This document shows positions 54,311 through 64,000 of a stretch of 64,000 nucleotides of DNA, piece by piece. Where the stretch lies: positions 22,173 through 86,172 of the forward strand of contig JAKOYE010000101.1 of assembly GCA_029780675.1 (NCBI GenBank), given 5' to 3'. Below the pieces are notes generated by a model. The model saw only the letters and a program-made list of their open reading frames with translations, had not been told where the DNA came from and did no database searches. Positions within the stretch are counted from its first letter, which is position 1. Each line of letters opens with the position of its first letter. The position numbers were made by a program, and so were the translations under genes. The stretch is from Actinomycetes bacterium (GTDB lineage Bacteria; Actinomycetota; Actinomycetes; Mycobacteriales; Mycobacteriaceae).

Positions 54311-55420
54311 CTATCCCCCCGCCAATCGCAGGTACACCGCCGCCATTTCGAGGCGCAGTGCGAGTATCGCCACCTGGTGAGCCGGTCCGGCCGGAGTCCC
54401 GGGGGCCACCGGGACCGTCCCGGCGTCACCGACGTCCTGGTAGCCCAGCAGGTCGACGGCGTCGAGGCCGGCCGTCCGGGAGGCGATGAGCTCCCGTTCC
54501 CCGGACAGCGCCAGAGCCAGCACCCGTGGCCGGCCCGGGAGCGGTCCGTCGATCTCCTCGTCGTGGAACAGTGCCGCGACGGTGTCGGGCGCCCGGGCGG
54601 CCAGCACTCCGCTGCGCAGCGCGGCGATGACATCGGCCAGTCCCACCCCGGCCGCCGACCGGCCGGCGACCCGGAGCAGCACCGCCGCGGCATGCCGGGC
54701 CAGCGCCAGGGTGGCCGGGCTGTCGGCGGCCACCACGATCTGACGGTCCGACATCCGGCCGGCCAGCGACTTCGCCGGATTGGTGAACAGTTCCCGGGCG
54801 GCGCCGTCGCGCAGGGCCTCGGCGTCGAGGTCGTCGGCCAGGACGGACAGGTCGGCGCGCAGCGCTGCAGCCAGGGCAGGATCCACGGCGGCGGCGACGG
54901 CCAGGCCGACCGCCAGGTAGCGGCACAGCCCGAACACGTCGGGCACCCACACCCGCGGCGCCAGCACCGCGGCGCGGCCGGCGGTCGCCTCCCGCAACGG
55001 GCCGTCGTACGGGGCGGCCACCACCACCCGGGCCCCGCGGCGCGCGGCGGTCGCCGCCCCGGTGACCAGTGCCGGGTCGGCGGAGTCGTCGCCGGCCACG
55101 ACGAGCACGTCGAGCGGTCCGATCCACGACGGGCAGACCCCGGTGACCAGCACCGGTTGGCTGCCCGGGCCGGCGGCGACGGCGGCGAGCACGGAGCCGG
55201 CGACCTCGGCGGTGCCGCGGCCGGCCAGCCAGATCACCGTCCGCGGCCGGGATCCGTCGGCGATCCCCTCCAGCGCCCCCTCCTCGACGGTCGCCGCGGT
55301 CGCGCGCACCTGGGCGCCCGCGCTGGCCGCGGCCCGCAGCAGGCCGTCGTGATCGGCCTCCAGCAGGGCCGCCGTGTCGTCGAGGTCGACACAGGCAGGG
55401 GTCGGACATCCCTGGCTCAT
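54311..55420 (-). CDS. SIS-domain / TobH-like protein (Rv3256c-like)
   Basis: Position between manA and manB; Rossmann/SIS-like hydrophobic pattern. Confidence 0.75.
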   Translation of the reverse strand: MSQGCPTPACVDLDDTAALLEADHDGLLRAAASAGAQVRATAATVEEGALEGIADGSRPRTVIWLAGRGTAEVAGSVLAAVAAGPGSQPVLVTGVCPSWIGPLDVLVVAGDDSADPALVTGAATAARRGARVVVAAPYDGPLREATAGRAAVLAPRVWVPDVFGLCRYLAVGLAVAAAVDPALAAALRADLSVLADDLDAEALRDGAARELFTNPAKSLAGRMSDRQIVVAADSPATLALARHAAAVLLRVAGRSAAGVGLADVIAALRSGVLAARAPDTVAALFHDEEIDGPLPGRPRVLALALSGERELIASRTAGLDAVDLLGYQDVGDAGTVPVAPGTPAGPAHQVAILALRLEMAAVYLRLAGG

Positions 55421-55427
55421 TCCCGAC

Positions 55428-56840
55428 TCATCCGCCGGTCCCGTTGCGGGCGCCGATCTCCTCGGCGACCCGGTCGACGATCCGCTTCACCGCGTCGGCG
55501 CCGCGTGCCTCGACGTTGAGCCGCAACAGCGGTTCGGTATTCGACGTCCGCAGGTTGAACCAGGCGCCGTCGCCGAGGTCCACCGTCACCCCGTCCAGAT
55601 GGTCCAGCGAAACCGTCTGCGCGGCAAACGCTTTCAGCACCGCGTCGACACAGGCCGGGGCGTCGTCGACGCGGAAGTTGATCTCTCCGGAGGCCGCGTA
55701 GCGCTGGTAATCGCTGATGAGCTCCGACAGCGGCCGGTCCTGCCCGCCCAGGGCCGCAAGCACGTGCAGGGCGGCCAGCATGCCGGAGTCGGCACCCCAG
55801 AAGTCGCGGAAGTAGTAGTGCGCCGAATGCTCTCCGCCGAAGATGGCGCCGCTGTCGGCCATCAGCGACTTGATATAGGAGTGGCCCACCCGGGAGCGCA
55901 CCGGGTGCCCGCCGAGTTCGACGATCAGCTCGGGCACCACCCGGGAGGTGATCAGGTTGTGAATCACACTCGCACCGGGTTCGCGGGCCAGTTCGCGGGC
56001 CGCCACCAGAGCGGTGACCGCCGACGGGGACACCGGTTCGCCGCGTTCGTCGACCACGAAACAGCGGTCGGCGTCACCGTCGAAGGCCAACCCGATGTCG
56101 GCCCCGCTGTCGCGGACGAAATTCTGCAGGTCCACCAGGTTGGCCGGCTCGAGCGGGTTGGCCTCGTGGTTGGGGAAAGAACCGTCCAGGTCGAAGTACA
56201 ACGGCAGCACCGTGATACCCGGTATCGGTCCCAGCACGGCGGGGGTGGTGTGGCCGGCCATCCCGTTGCCGGCGTCGACGGCCACCCGCATCGGGCGCAG
56301 CCGGTCGACCGCAACCAGGGAACGCAGGAAGGCGCCGTAGTCGGCCAGCACGTCGCGGTCGGTGACGGTGCCGTGCGGCCCGTCGTAACCGGGCACACCC
56401 GCGATGATCTCGTCGCGGATCACCGCGAGTCCGGTGTCCTCGCCGACCGGTTTGGCCGCCGCGCGGCACATCTTGATGCCGTTGTAGGACGCCGGATTGT
56501 GGCTGGCGGTGAACATCGCCCCCGGGCAGTCCAACAGGCCGGAGGCGAAGTACAGCTCGTCGGTGGAGGCCAGCCCGATGCGCACCACGTCAAGGCCCTG
56601 GGCGGTGACCCCGGCGGCGAAGGCGGCGGCCAGCCCCGGCGAGCTCTCCCGCATGTCGTAGCCGATGACCACCTGGCCGGCGGAGCCTCGAGTTCCTTCG
56701 GTGCCGCCCTCGGACCGGATCAGCCGGGCGAACGCGGCACCGACGTCGGCGACGAACGCCTCGTCGATCTCCGAACCGACCAGGCCACGAACGTCGTAAG
56801 CCTTGATGACACGGCGCACCAGCGCTTCGGGCCTGGACAT
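55428..56840 (-). CDS. manB: phosphomannomutase/phosphoglucomutase
   Basis: FTASHNPASYNGIKMC, FDGDADRCFVVDERG, GGEHSAHYYFRDFWGADSGML. Confidence 0.95.
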   Translation of the reverse strand: MSRPEALVRRVIKAYDVRGLVGSEIDEAFVADVGAAFARLIRSEGGTEGTRGSAGQVVIGYDMRESSPGLAAAFAAGVTAQGLDVVRIGLASTDELYFASGLLDCPGAMFTASHNPASYNGIKMCRAAAKPVGEDTGLAVIRDEIIAGVPGYDGPHGTVTDRDVLADYGAFLRSLVAVDRLRPMRVAVDAGNGMAGHTTPAVLGPIPGITVLPLYFDLDGSFPNHEANPLEPANLVDLQNFVRDSGADIGLAFDGDADRCFVVDERGEPVSPSAVTALVAARELAREPGASVIHNLITSRVVPELIVELGGHPVRSRVGHSYIKSLMADSGAIFGGEHSAHYYFRDFWGADSGMLAALHVLAALGGQDRPLSELISDYQRYAASGEINFRVDDAPACVDAVLKAFAAQTVSLDHLDGVTVDLGDGAWFNLRTSNTEPLLRLNVEARGADAVKRIVDRVAEEIGARNGTGG

Positions 56841-56877
56841 GGCTGTCAGCGTAGTCGGTGGCCTGAACCCGGTCTGC

Positions 56878-56913
56878 GACTCACTCGGGGACTCACTCGG
56901 GGACTCACTCGGC
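56878..56913. repeat. 3 x 12-bp tandem repeat at the 3' end of the DUF3499 gene (gactcactcggg)
   Basis: Minus strand GAGTGAGTCCCC repeats include the TGA stop. Confidence 0.88.
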
Positions 56914-57303
56914 CGGGTCGGGCAGCACCCGGAGATGGCCCCGGCGGCGGCCGTTGACGGCGGGCGGCCGCTGCGGCGCCAGCGCGTGCGCGGCGCCGGT
57001 CGGGTCGGAGAAGCCGGGCAGCGGCGGAGTCGCGGCGACCCGGCCCTCCCGGACCGCGTCGGCCAGCGCGACCAGGTCGTCCTCGTCGGGATGAACGGGC
57101 AGCGGCGCCGCGTGCCGAACCAGTTCCCACCCGCGCGGGGCGGTGATCCTGCTGGCGTGCCCGAGGCACAGATCCCAGGTGTGCGGTTCGCGGACGGTTG
57201 CCAGCGGACCCACTACCGCGGTGGAATCCTGATAGACATACGTCAGCGTCGCCACCGCGAAATGGGGGCACCCGGGCCTGCTGCAGCGACGGGGAACATT
57301 CAC
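56905..57303 (-). CDS. DUF3499 family protein (Rv3258c-like)
   Basis: VPRRCSRPGCPHFAVATLTYVYQDSTAVVGPLATVREPHTWDLCLGHASRITAPRGWELVRH. Confidence 0.87.
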   Translation of the reverse strand: MNVPRRCSRPGCPHFAVATLTYVYQDSTAVVGPLATVREPHTWDLCLGHASRITAPRGWELVRHAAPLPVHPDEDDLVALADAVREGRVAATPPLPGFSDPTGAAHALAPQRPPAVNGRRRGHLRVLPDPAE

Positions 57304-57395
57304 GTCCGTGAGGTTATCGCGGGCAAATACGCGTGACGCGCCGGACACGCGCAGCCCGACGGCCGCCGATTCCCAACCGTTACGATCGGCTTCCT

Positions 57396-57884
57396 ATGGC
57401 CGATTCCCGCAGTTCCCGGCGCGGCGGCCGCTCGCAGGGCGGCTCGCGGCGCGGCCGCGAGATGCGCGGGCCACTGCTGCCACCGACCGTTCCGGCCTGG
57501 CGCAGCCGGGCCGAACGGTTCGACATGGCGGTGCTGGAGGCCTACGAACCGATCGAACGCCGATGGGAACAGCGGCTCACCGAACTGGATGTCGCGGTCG
57601 ACGAGATCCCGCGGATCGCCCCCAAAGACCCCGACAGTGTGCAGTGGCCACCGGAAGTGGTCGCCGATGGACCGATCGCGCTGGCGCGGCTGATCCCGGC
57701 GGGCGTCGATGTTCGCGGCCAGGCCACTCGGGCGCGAATCGTGTTGTTCCGCAAGCCGATTGAGCGGCGGGCAAAGGACTCTTTGGACCTCACCGACCTG
57801 CTGCACGAGATTCTGGTGGCTCAGGTGGCCACCTACCTCGGTGTCGAACCCTCGGTGATCGACCCGTCCATCGAAGAGGACTAG
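57396..57884 (+). CDS. metallopeptidase family protein (Rv3259-like)
   Basis: ARIVLFRKPIERRAKDSLDLTDLLHEILVAQVATYLGVEPSVIDP; divergent from DUF3499. Confidence 0.8.
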   Translation: MADSRSSRRGGRSQGGSRRGREMRGPLLPPTVPAWRSRAERFDMAVLEAYEPIERRWEQRLTELDVAVDEIPRIAPKDPDSVQWPPEVVADGPIALARLIPAGVDVRGQATRARIVLFRKPIERRAKDSLDLTDLLHEILVAQVATYLGVEPSVIDPSIEED

Positions 57885-57924
57885 GGCTGGGCAGATCCGG
57901 AAGACCGGATGCAGGAGACCGGAC

Positions 57925-58311
57925 CTAGACGATGCCGCGCTTGAGGCGCCGGCGTTCCCGCTCGGACAGACCGCCCCAGATGCCGAAGCGCTCGTCGTTG
58001 GCCAGGGCGTACTCCAGGCATTCATCGCGGACCTCGCAGCCCAGGCAGATACGCTTGGCCTCGCGGGTGGATCCACCCTTCTCCGGGAAGAACGCCTCGG
58101 GATCGGTCTGCGCGCACAACGCCCGTTCCTGCCACGAATCGTCGGCGGGTTCCACCAGGTCGATCGGGTCGGCCGACAGACTCAATTCGGGAACCAGGCT
58201 CAAACGGGGCCTTGCCGACCCTAGTGCCGACTCGGGAATCCCCGGCAGGTTCTCCGACTGGGTCTCAGTACGCGGTCCGGCGATTGCGCCGAGAAAGAAC
58301 TCGTAGGACAT
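57925..58311 (-). CDS. whiB2: WhiB2 (WhmD) Fe-S regulator
   Basis: WQERALCAQTDPEAFFPEKGGSTREAKRICLGCEVRDECLEYALANDERFGIWGGLSERERRRLKRG; start uncertain. Confidence 0.93.
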   Translation of the reverse strand: MSYEFFLGAIAGPRTETQSENLPGIPESALGSARPRLSLVPELSLSADPIDLVEPADDSWQERALCAQTDPEAFFPEKGGSTREAKRICLGCEVRDECLEYALANDERFGIWGGLSERERRRLKRGIV

Positions 58312-58367
58312 CTCCGCCTCCTAACCTTCGGTTTCGCTGCGTGGCCATCACGGACTCGGTTACATGT

Positions 58368-58383
58368 TCGAACATATGGTCGA
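58368..58383. promoter_or_regulatory. LexA-like SOS box TCGAACATATGGTCGA upstream of whiB2
   Basis: 11/12 arm positions match TCGAAC-N4-GTTCGA; overlaps perfect palindrome ATGTTCGAACAT (58364-58375). Confidence 0.45.
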
Positions 58384-58612
58384 AACACGGTCTGCGACAC
58401 CGAAACCGGCAGGTCGACCGGGAATGACACTGCTGTGATTAGACATTGCTGAGAGTTCAGGGTCAAGCCGTTGACCGGTATTCATTACCACTTCGCTATC
58501 GAAATACGGCGTGTCGCAATTGCGGCGTCGCTCACTGGTGACCGCGACGTGACCGCCGCCGGGCCCCAGCCGGGGTGACCCCGTGCTGCCGGGCAGCCTA
58601 GGGTCGGGCACT

Positions 58613-59647
58613 GTGAAGATCACCGTCCTGGTGGGCGGAGTCGGCGGCGCCCGGTTCCTGCTCGGCGTTCAGCGACTGCTCGGCTTGGGCCAATTCAGCG
58701 AGGGACAATTCGCCGACGGGGCGGCGGGTGACGGCGAGCACCAGCTGACCGCGGTCGTCAACATCGGCGACGACGCCTGGATGTTCGGCGTGCGGATCTG
58801 TCCGGACCTCGACACCTGTATGTACACCCTGGGCGGCGGTATCGACCCGGACCGTGGCTGGGGGCACCGTGACGAAACCTGGCACGCCAAAGAGGAACTC
58901 GCCGCCTACGGTGTCGCGCCGGACTGGTTCGGTCTGGGTGACCGCGACCTGGCCACCCACCTGGTGCGCAGCCAGATGCTGCGGGCGGGCTATCCGCTGT
59001 CACTCGTCACCGAGGCACTCTGCGACCGCTGGTCCCCCGGGGCGACCCTGTTGCCGGCCAGCGACGACCGCTGTGAAACCCATGTCGTCATCACCGATCC
59101 GGCGACCGGGGAACAGCGGGCGATCCACTTCCAGGAGTGGTGGGTGCGCTACCGCGCCAAGGTTCCCACCCACAGTTTCGCGTTCGTCGGCGCGGACAAG
59201 GCGACCGCCGCGCCGGGCGTCGTCGAGGCGATCACCGAGGCCGACGTCGTGCTGCTGGCACCGTCCAACCCGGTGGTCAGCATCGGCGCCATCCTCGCTG
59301 TCGGCGGCATCCGGGCGGCGCTGCGCTCCACCGCCGCCCCGGTGATCGGCTACTCCCCCATCATCGGCGGAAAGCCGTTGCGCGGCATGGCCGACGAGTG
59401 TCTGCGGGTGATCGGGGTGCCGGCCAGTTCCGAAGCCGTCGGAGCGCATTACGGCGCGCGCACGGGGACCGGCCTGCTGGACTACTGGATGGTGCACGAG
59501 GGCGATCACGCGGGTGACGACGCCGCGATTCCCGGCGTCACGGTCGCACCGATCCCCCTGCTGATGTCCGATCCCGATGCCACCGCCGCGATGGTGCGCG
59601 CCGGGATGGAACTCGCCGGCATCGCACCGAACGGCGGCCGGCGGTGA
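58613..59647 (+). CDS. fbiA: 2-phospho-L-lactate (phosphoenolpyruvate) transferase, F420 biosynthesis
   Basis: [54 protein letters not shown]. Confidence 0.94.
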   Translation: MKITVLVGGVGGARFLLGVQRLLGLGQFSEGQFADGAAGDGEHQLTAVVNIGDDAWMFGVRICPDLDTCMYTLGGGIDPDRGWGHRDETWHAKEELAAYGVAPDWFGLGDRDLATHLVRSQMLRAGYPLSLVTEALCDRWSPGATLLPASDDRCETHVVITDPATGEQRAIHFQEWWVRYRAKVPTHSFAFVGADKATAAPGVVEAITEADVVLLAPSNPVVSIGAILAVGGIRAALRSTAAPVIGYSPIIGGKPLRGMADECLRVIGVPASSEAVGAHYGARTGTGLLDYWMVHEGDHAGDDAAIPGVTVAPIPLLMSDPDATAAMVRAGMELAGIAPNGGRR

Positions 59648-61005
59648 CCGAGCACAGGACGGCGGCAAAAGTCGAGATCCTGCCGGTTGCCGGACTTCCC
59701 GAGTTCCGCCCCGGGGACGATCTCGCCGCCGCCGTCGCCGGCGCTGCGCCGTGGCTGCGCGATGACGACATCGTGGTGGTCACCAGCAAGGTGGTCTCGA
59801 AGTGCGAGGGCCGGATCGTCGCCGCCCCCGCGGATGCCGAGGCCCGTGATGCCCTGCGCCGCAGGCTGATCGACGACGAGGCGGTGCGGGTACTGGCCCG
59901 CAAGGGCCGAACGCTGATCACCGAGAACCGGCACGGTCTGGTGCAGGCCGCCGCCGGGGTGGACGGGTCCAACGTCGCGACGACCGAACTCGCGCTGCTG
60001 CCGACAGATCCGGACGCCAGCGCCCGCGCACTGCGCGCCGAACTGCTGACGCGACTGGGCGTGCGGGTCGGGGTACTGATCACCGACACGATGGGCCGCG
60101 CCTGGCGCAACGGGCAGATCGACGCCGCGATCGGCGCCGCCGGCGTGCCGGTGCTGCACGGCTATGCCGGGGCCCACGATCGGCACGGCAACGAACTCCT
60201 GGTCACCGAGATCGCCGTCGCCGACGAGATCGCCGCCGCCGCGGATCTGGTCAAGGGGAAGCTGACCGCGGTCCCGGTCGCGGTGGTCCGCGGTCTGTCG
60301 CTGGCCGACGACGGATCCACCGCGACAGACCTGCTGCGCGGCGGCGAGGACGACCTGTTCTGGCTCGGCACCGCCGAGGCGATCGAACTGGGCCGCCGGC
60401 AGGCGCTGCTGATGAGACGGTCGGTGCGCCGTTTCGCCGACCGGGCGGTCGAACCGGAGCTGATCGAGGGCGCCGTCGCCGAGGCGCTGACCGCCCCGGC
60501 CCCGCATCACACCCGACCGGTCCGGTTCGTCTGGACCACCGACCGCGACCGGCGCCGCGAACTGCTGGACCGGATGGCGGACGCCTGGCGGGGCGATCTC
60601 ATCGCCGACGGTCTGACCGCCGACGCCGTCGAACGCCGGGTGGCCCGCGGCCGGATTCTCTACGACGCGCCCGAGATGCTGATCCCGTTCGTGGTCGCCA
60701 ACGAGTCCACCGGTGCGCACCACTATCCCGATCCGGTGCGCACCGCCGCCGAGCACACCATGTTCACGGTCGCCGTCGGCGCAGCGGTGCAGGCGCTGCT
60801 GGTCGCGCTCGCGGTCCGTGGCATCGGCAGTTGCTGGGTCGGGTCGACGATCTTCGCCCCCGCCGTGGTGCGTTCAGCGCTGGAACTGCCCTCGGATTGG
60901 GAACCGTTGGGCGCCATCGCCATCGGGTATCCGGGCGAGGACGGTTGCGGTCTCGGGACCCCGCGCGAAGCACGACCGCCGGGCGACCTTCTGGTGCGCC
61001 GGTGA
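59644..61005 (+). CDS. fbiB: bifunctional F420-0:gamma-glutamyl ligase / nitroreductase-domain FbiB
   Basis: [38 protein letters not shown]-terminal nitroreductase [13 protein letters not shown]. Confidence 0.94.
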   Translation: MTEHRTAAKVEILPVAGLPEFRPGDDLAAAVAGAAPWLRDDDIVVVTSKVVSKCEGRIVAAPADAEARDALRRRLIDDEAVRVLARKGRTLITENRHGLVQAAAGVDGSNVATTELALLPTDPDASARALRAELLTRLGVRVGVLITDTMGRAWRNGQIDAAIGAAGVPVLHGYAGAHDRHGNELLVTEIAVADEIAAAADLVKGKLTAVPVAVVRGLSLADDGSTATDLLRGGEDDLFWLGTAEAIELGRRQALLMRRSVRRFADRAVEPELIEGAVAEALTAPAPHHTRPVRFVWTTDRDRRRELLDRMADAWRGDLIADGLTADAVERRVARGRILYDAPEMLIPFVVANESTGAHHYPDPVRTAAEHTMFTVAVGAAVQALLVALAVRGIGSCWVGSTIFAPAVVRSALELPSDWEPLGAIAIGYPGEDGCGLGTPREARPPGDLLVRR

Positions 61006-61571
61006 ACGCCCCGGTGCGCGACTCGGCGATCGCGACACTGGCCGGATGGCAACCGCCCGACCCCGGGCAGGACGCCCTGCGGCACGCCGTGCTGGCCTTC
61101 CTGCACGCCCGGCCGGACAGCTGTCAACGGTCCTGCGAACCCGGCCACATCACCGCCTCGACCCTGGTGGTCGACGACACCGCGGGCCGGATCCTGCTGA
61201 CCCTTCATCCCCGGTTGGGCCGCTGGGTGCAACTGGGCGGTCACTGCGAGGACGGCGACACCGATATCGTCGCCGCCGCCCTACGGGAGGCCACCGAGGA
61301 ATCCGGGATCGCGGGCCTGCGCGTCGACCCGGTACTGGCCGCCATCCACGTCCACCCGGTCACCTGCTCACTCGGTGTACCGACCCGGCACCTCGACCTG
61401 CACTTCATCGCCGTCGCCCCGGCAGGCGCCGAGGCCGTCATCAGCGAGGAATCACTGGATCTCCGGTGGTTCGGCGTCGACGCCCTGCCCGACGGCGTCG
61501 ACGCCGGCCTGCGCCAGTTGGTGACAGCCGCTAGATATCGCTGGAGTAGCGGATCCCGCAGTCCGGAATGA
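61002..61571 (+). CDS. NUDIX hydrolase
   Basis: [26 protein letters not shown] Nudix box; GTGA overlap with fbiB. Confidence 0.88.
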   Translation: MNAPVRDSAIATLAGWQPPDPGQDALRHAVLAFLHARPDSCQRSCEPGHITASTLVVDDTAGRILLTLHPRLGRWVQLGGHCEDGDTDIVAAALREATEESGIAGLRVDPVLAAIHVHPVTCSLGVPTRHLDLHFIAVAPAGAEAVISEESLDLRWFGVDALPDGVDAGLRQLVTAARYRWSSGSRSPE

Positions 61572-62622
61572 AGACGCCCGGCCAGACCCGGGCCCCGCGA
61601 AGAAGTTCGCAGCGCGCGCCGATATCGGCGCCGTCCCCGATCACGGCATCACGGATTCGCGCCCGCAGACCGACGCGCGCACCGGAACCGATGATCGAGC
61701 GCTCGACGGCCGCCCCCGCCTCGATCCGGGCCCCGTCGAAGATCACCGCACCGTCCAGACGCACCCCGGGGCCTATCTCGGCGCCGCGGCCCACCACGGT
61801 GCCACCGAGCAGGACCGCACCCGGGGCCACCGAGGCGCCGTCGTGCACCAGGCTCTCGCCCCGTCGGGAGCCGAGTGCCGGGGACGGCGCGACACCGCGC
61901 ACCAGGTCGGCGGACCCGTGTACGAAGTCGTCCGGCGTCCCCATATCGCGCCAGTAACTGGAATCGACGAAGCCGCACACCTTCGCCCCGGAGGCGAGCA
62001 GTCCGGGGAAGACCTCGCGCTCCACCGAGACCTCCCGGCCGCGCGGGATGCGGTCGATGATCTCCCGCTTGAACACGTAGGTGCCGGCGTTGATCTGGTC
62101 GGTCGGCGGATCCTCGGTCTTCTCCAGGAAGGCCAGCACATTGCCGTCGGCATCGGTGGGCACCGAACCGAAGGCGCGGGCATCGTGAACCCGCACCAGG
62201 TGCAGCGTCACGTCGGCTTCATGATCGCCGTGCGTCTCCAGCAGATGCTGCAGGTTCATCCCGGAGAGCACGTCACCGTTGAACACCATCACGGTGTCGT
62301 GGCGCAGCTTGGGGGCGACGTTGGCGATCCCGCCGCCGGTCCCCAGCGGCTCTTCCTCCGTCACGTAGTCGATCTGCAGACCGAGATCGGAGCCGTCACC
62401 GAACTCGTCCTCGAAGGTCTGCGCCTTGTACGACGTGCCCAGCACGACATGCTCGATACCGGCGTCGGCGATCCGGGAGAGCAGGTGGGTCAGGAACGGC
62501 ACCCCGGCGGTCGGCAGCAACGGCTTCGGGGTGGCGATGGTCAGGGGCCGCAGTCGGGTGCCCTTCCCGCCGACCAGCACAACGGCGTCGACCCGCGCCG
62601 GATCGATGTGGTGTCCGGTCAT
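61531..62622 (-). CDS. mannose-1-phosphate guanylyltransferase (nucleotidyltransferase + left-handed beta-helix)
   Basis: AVVLVGGKGTRLRPLTIATPKPLLPTAGVPF; hexapeptide repeats; short 3' overlap with NUDIX gene. Confidence 0.92.
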   Translation of the reverse strand: MTGHHIDPARVDAVVLVGGKGTRLRPLTIATPKPLLPTAGVPFLTHLLSRIADAGIEHVVLGTSYKAQTFEDEFGDGSDLGLQIDYVTEEEPLGTGGGIANVAPKLRHDTVMVFNGDVLSGMNLQHLLETHGDHEADVTLHLVRVHDARAFGSVPTDADGNVLAFLEKTEDPPTDQINAGTYVFKREIIDRIPRGREVSVEREVFPGLLASGAKVCGFVDSSYWRDMGTPDDFVHGSADLVRGVAPSPALGSRRGESLVHDGASVAPGAVLLGGTVVGRGAEIGPGVRLDGAVIFDGARIEAGAAVERSIIGSGARVGLRARIRDAVIGDGADIGARCELLRGARVWPGVFIPDCGIRYSSDI

Positions 62623-63500
62623 CTTGTTCCCTTCGCCAGTTCGCGGCGCGACTTGCGCACGGCGGCAGCCGCCCGAAGTGCCAACGCGCCCTTGATCGTC
62701 CACCGAAGCGGTGCCTGCCACCAGGCAGGATGCCGATCGGCCAGGTAAGTGTAGGTGCTGATGTGGTGCGCGCGAAGGTTGCGGGACGGATCGCGTCCGG
62801 TCGAGTGACCCTTGTCGTGCAGGATCTCCGAACCGGGAATGTAGACGTTGAGCCAGCCCGCCCGTCCCAGCCGGTCACCGAGGTCGACGTCCTCCATGTA
62901 CATGAAGTAGCGCTCGTCGAACCCGCCGACCTGGTCGAACGCCGCGCGGCGCAACAGCAGGCAGGAACCGGAGAGCCAGCCCACCGGCCGCTCACTGGGT
63001 TCGATGTGTTCCTGGCGGTAGGACCTGGTCCACGGGTTGGCCTTCCAGGCGAACCCGACGACCGCGTGCATGCCGCCGCGCACCAGGCTCGGCAGATGCC
63101 GCGCCGACGGGTACACCGAGCCATCGGGATCCCGGATCAGCGGCCCGAGGCTGCCAGCCCGTGGCCACCGGCCGGCCGCCTCCAGCAGTGCGTCGATGCT
63201 GCCGGGTCCCCACACCACATCCGGATTGGCGACCAGCACGAACTCCTCGTCGGGGGAGACCCGAGACACCGCGCGGTTGACGGCGGTGCCGTAGCCGAGG
63301 TTGGCGCCGGTGCGCAGCAGTTCGGTGCCCGGGTAGCGCTCCACCGCTTCCTCGGGCGCGCCGTCGACCGATCCGTTGTCGGCGAGGATCATCCGCAGCG
63401 GCCGGTCGGTGGCCACCGTCAACGAGGACAGGAACCTGTCGAGGTGCGATCCCGGCGAAAAGGTCACCGTCACAACGGTCAGACCCGGTTCGCCACTCAC
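62619..63500 (-). CDS. wbbL: N-acetylglucosaminyl-diphospho-decaprenol L-rhamnosyltransferase
   Basis: GT2 TVVTVTFSPGSHLDRFLSSL; NLGYGTAVNRA; FMYMEDVDLGDRLGRAGW. Confidence 0.9.
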   Translation of the reverse strand: MSGEPGLTVVTVTFSPGSHLDRFLSSLTVATDRPLRMILADNGSVDGAPEEAVERYPGTELLRTGANLGYGTAVNRAVSRVSPDEEFVLVANPDVVWGPGSIDALLEAAGRWPRAGSLGPLIRDPDGSVYPSARHLPSLVRGGMHAVVGFAWKANPWTRSYRQEHIEPSERPVGWLSGSCLLLRRAAFDQVGGFDERYFMYMEDVDLGDRLGRAGWLNVYIPGSEILHDKGHSTGRDPSRNLRAHHISTYTYLADRHPAWWQAPLRWTIKGALALRAAAAVRKSRRELAKGTR

Positions 63501-64000
63501 GGCGTTGAGGGTATCGGTCCGCCGTCGAGGGGCATCGCGACCGCCTCCGCCAATGCCTCCCGCCACGGCCGCAGCGGGGTCAGGCCGGCCCGGACGGAGG
63601 CCGCCATCGACAGCGCCGAGCACACCGGGCGGCGGGCCGGACGCGGGACGGCATCGGTGCCGACCGGGCGTACCCGCTCCGGGTCCTGCCCAAGCTCGGC
63701 GAACACCGCGCGGGCCTGCTCGTAGCGGCTCACCGCGCCCGCGTTGGCGACGTGCAGGATCGGGCCCCGGACACCACCCGCGGCGATCTCCAGCAGGGCC
63801 GAGACCAGGTCCCGGGCGTAGGTCGGTGAGCCGGTCTGGTCGTCGACCACGTCGAGCACACGATCTGTGGTGGTCGCCAGCCGGCGCATCACCGCCACGA
63901 AGTCGCTGCCGTCACCGCCGGTGTACACCCAGGAGGTGCGCACCACGTACACCTCGCGGGAATCCCGCATCGCCGCGAGAACCGCCTGTTCACCGGCGAG
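63497..64000 (-). CDS. rmlD: dTDP-4-dehydrorhamnose reductase (partial; runs off window end)
   Basis: VYVVRTSWVYTGGDGSDFVAVMRRL; DDQTGSPTYARDL; ATGA/GTGA overlap with wbbL. Confidence 0.87.
   Translation of the reverse strand, partial: LAGEQAVLAAMRDSREVYVVRTSWVYTGGDGSDFVAVMRRLATTTDRVLDVVDDQTGSPTYARDLVSALLEIAAGGVRGPILHVANAGAVSRYEQARAVFAELGQDPERVRPVGTDAVPRPARRPVCSALSMAASVRAGLTPLRPWREALAEAVAMPLDGGPIPSTP

Noticed and set aside
57800-57850. Apparent loss of HExxH in the metallopeptidase-family protein (HEILVAQ)
   Set aside because: I recall the same HEVLVEQ-type sequence in actinobacterial members, so it is probably normal for this subfamily.
61531-61571. Overlap of NUDIX gene and mannose-1-phosphate guanylyltransferase as unusual
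   Set aside because: Short convergent 3' overlap, common in compact genomes.

Overview
GC-rich chromosomal window from a mycobacterium (Mycolicibacterium-like). Gene order follows the M. tuberculosis Rv3214-Rv3266c backbone: gpm2-entC-GNAT ... whiB1, pdtaS, rshA-sigH, aroA-rsgA, desA3, ppk2, a WS/DGAT gene, secA1, hpf, lpqB-mtrB-mtrA-tmk-sahH, alkB, manA-manB, whiB2, fbiA-fbiB, GDP-mannose pyrophosphorylase, wbbL, rmlD. Between the WS/DGAT gene and secA1 lies an apparent cell-surface polysaccharide locus (~23-38 kb). It contains a BcsB-like protein, a secreted GH16, a flippase, three glycosyltransferases, a large multispanning membrane protein, an ATP-grasp ligase, and a single-polypeptide fusion of a UDP-xylose-synthase-like domain with UDP-glucose 6-dehydrogenase. 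That fusion is the strongest candidate for a new biochemical system (UDP-Glc -> UDP-GlcA -> UDP-Xyl in one chain). A second theme is an unusual density of short tandem duplications: in-frame repeats inside conserved genes (aroA, SRAP/HMCES, desA3) and repeats at gene 3' ends or junctions that duplicate stop codons, hairpins or ATGA overlaps (hpf, tetR/alkX, DUF3499, GT4-flippase, rsgA). Other points: a half-size rubredoxin ORF with only one CxxC after alkB, a bL37 ribosomal microprotein missing from the ORF track, and two LexA-like SOS boxes (DUF222/HNH gene and whiB2). No tRNA, rRNA or CRISPR array was recognised. All family calls come from reading the translations; no database search was run.
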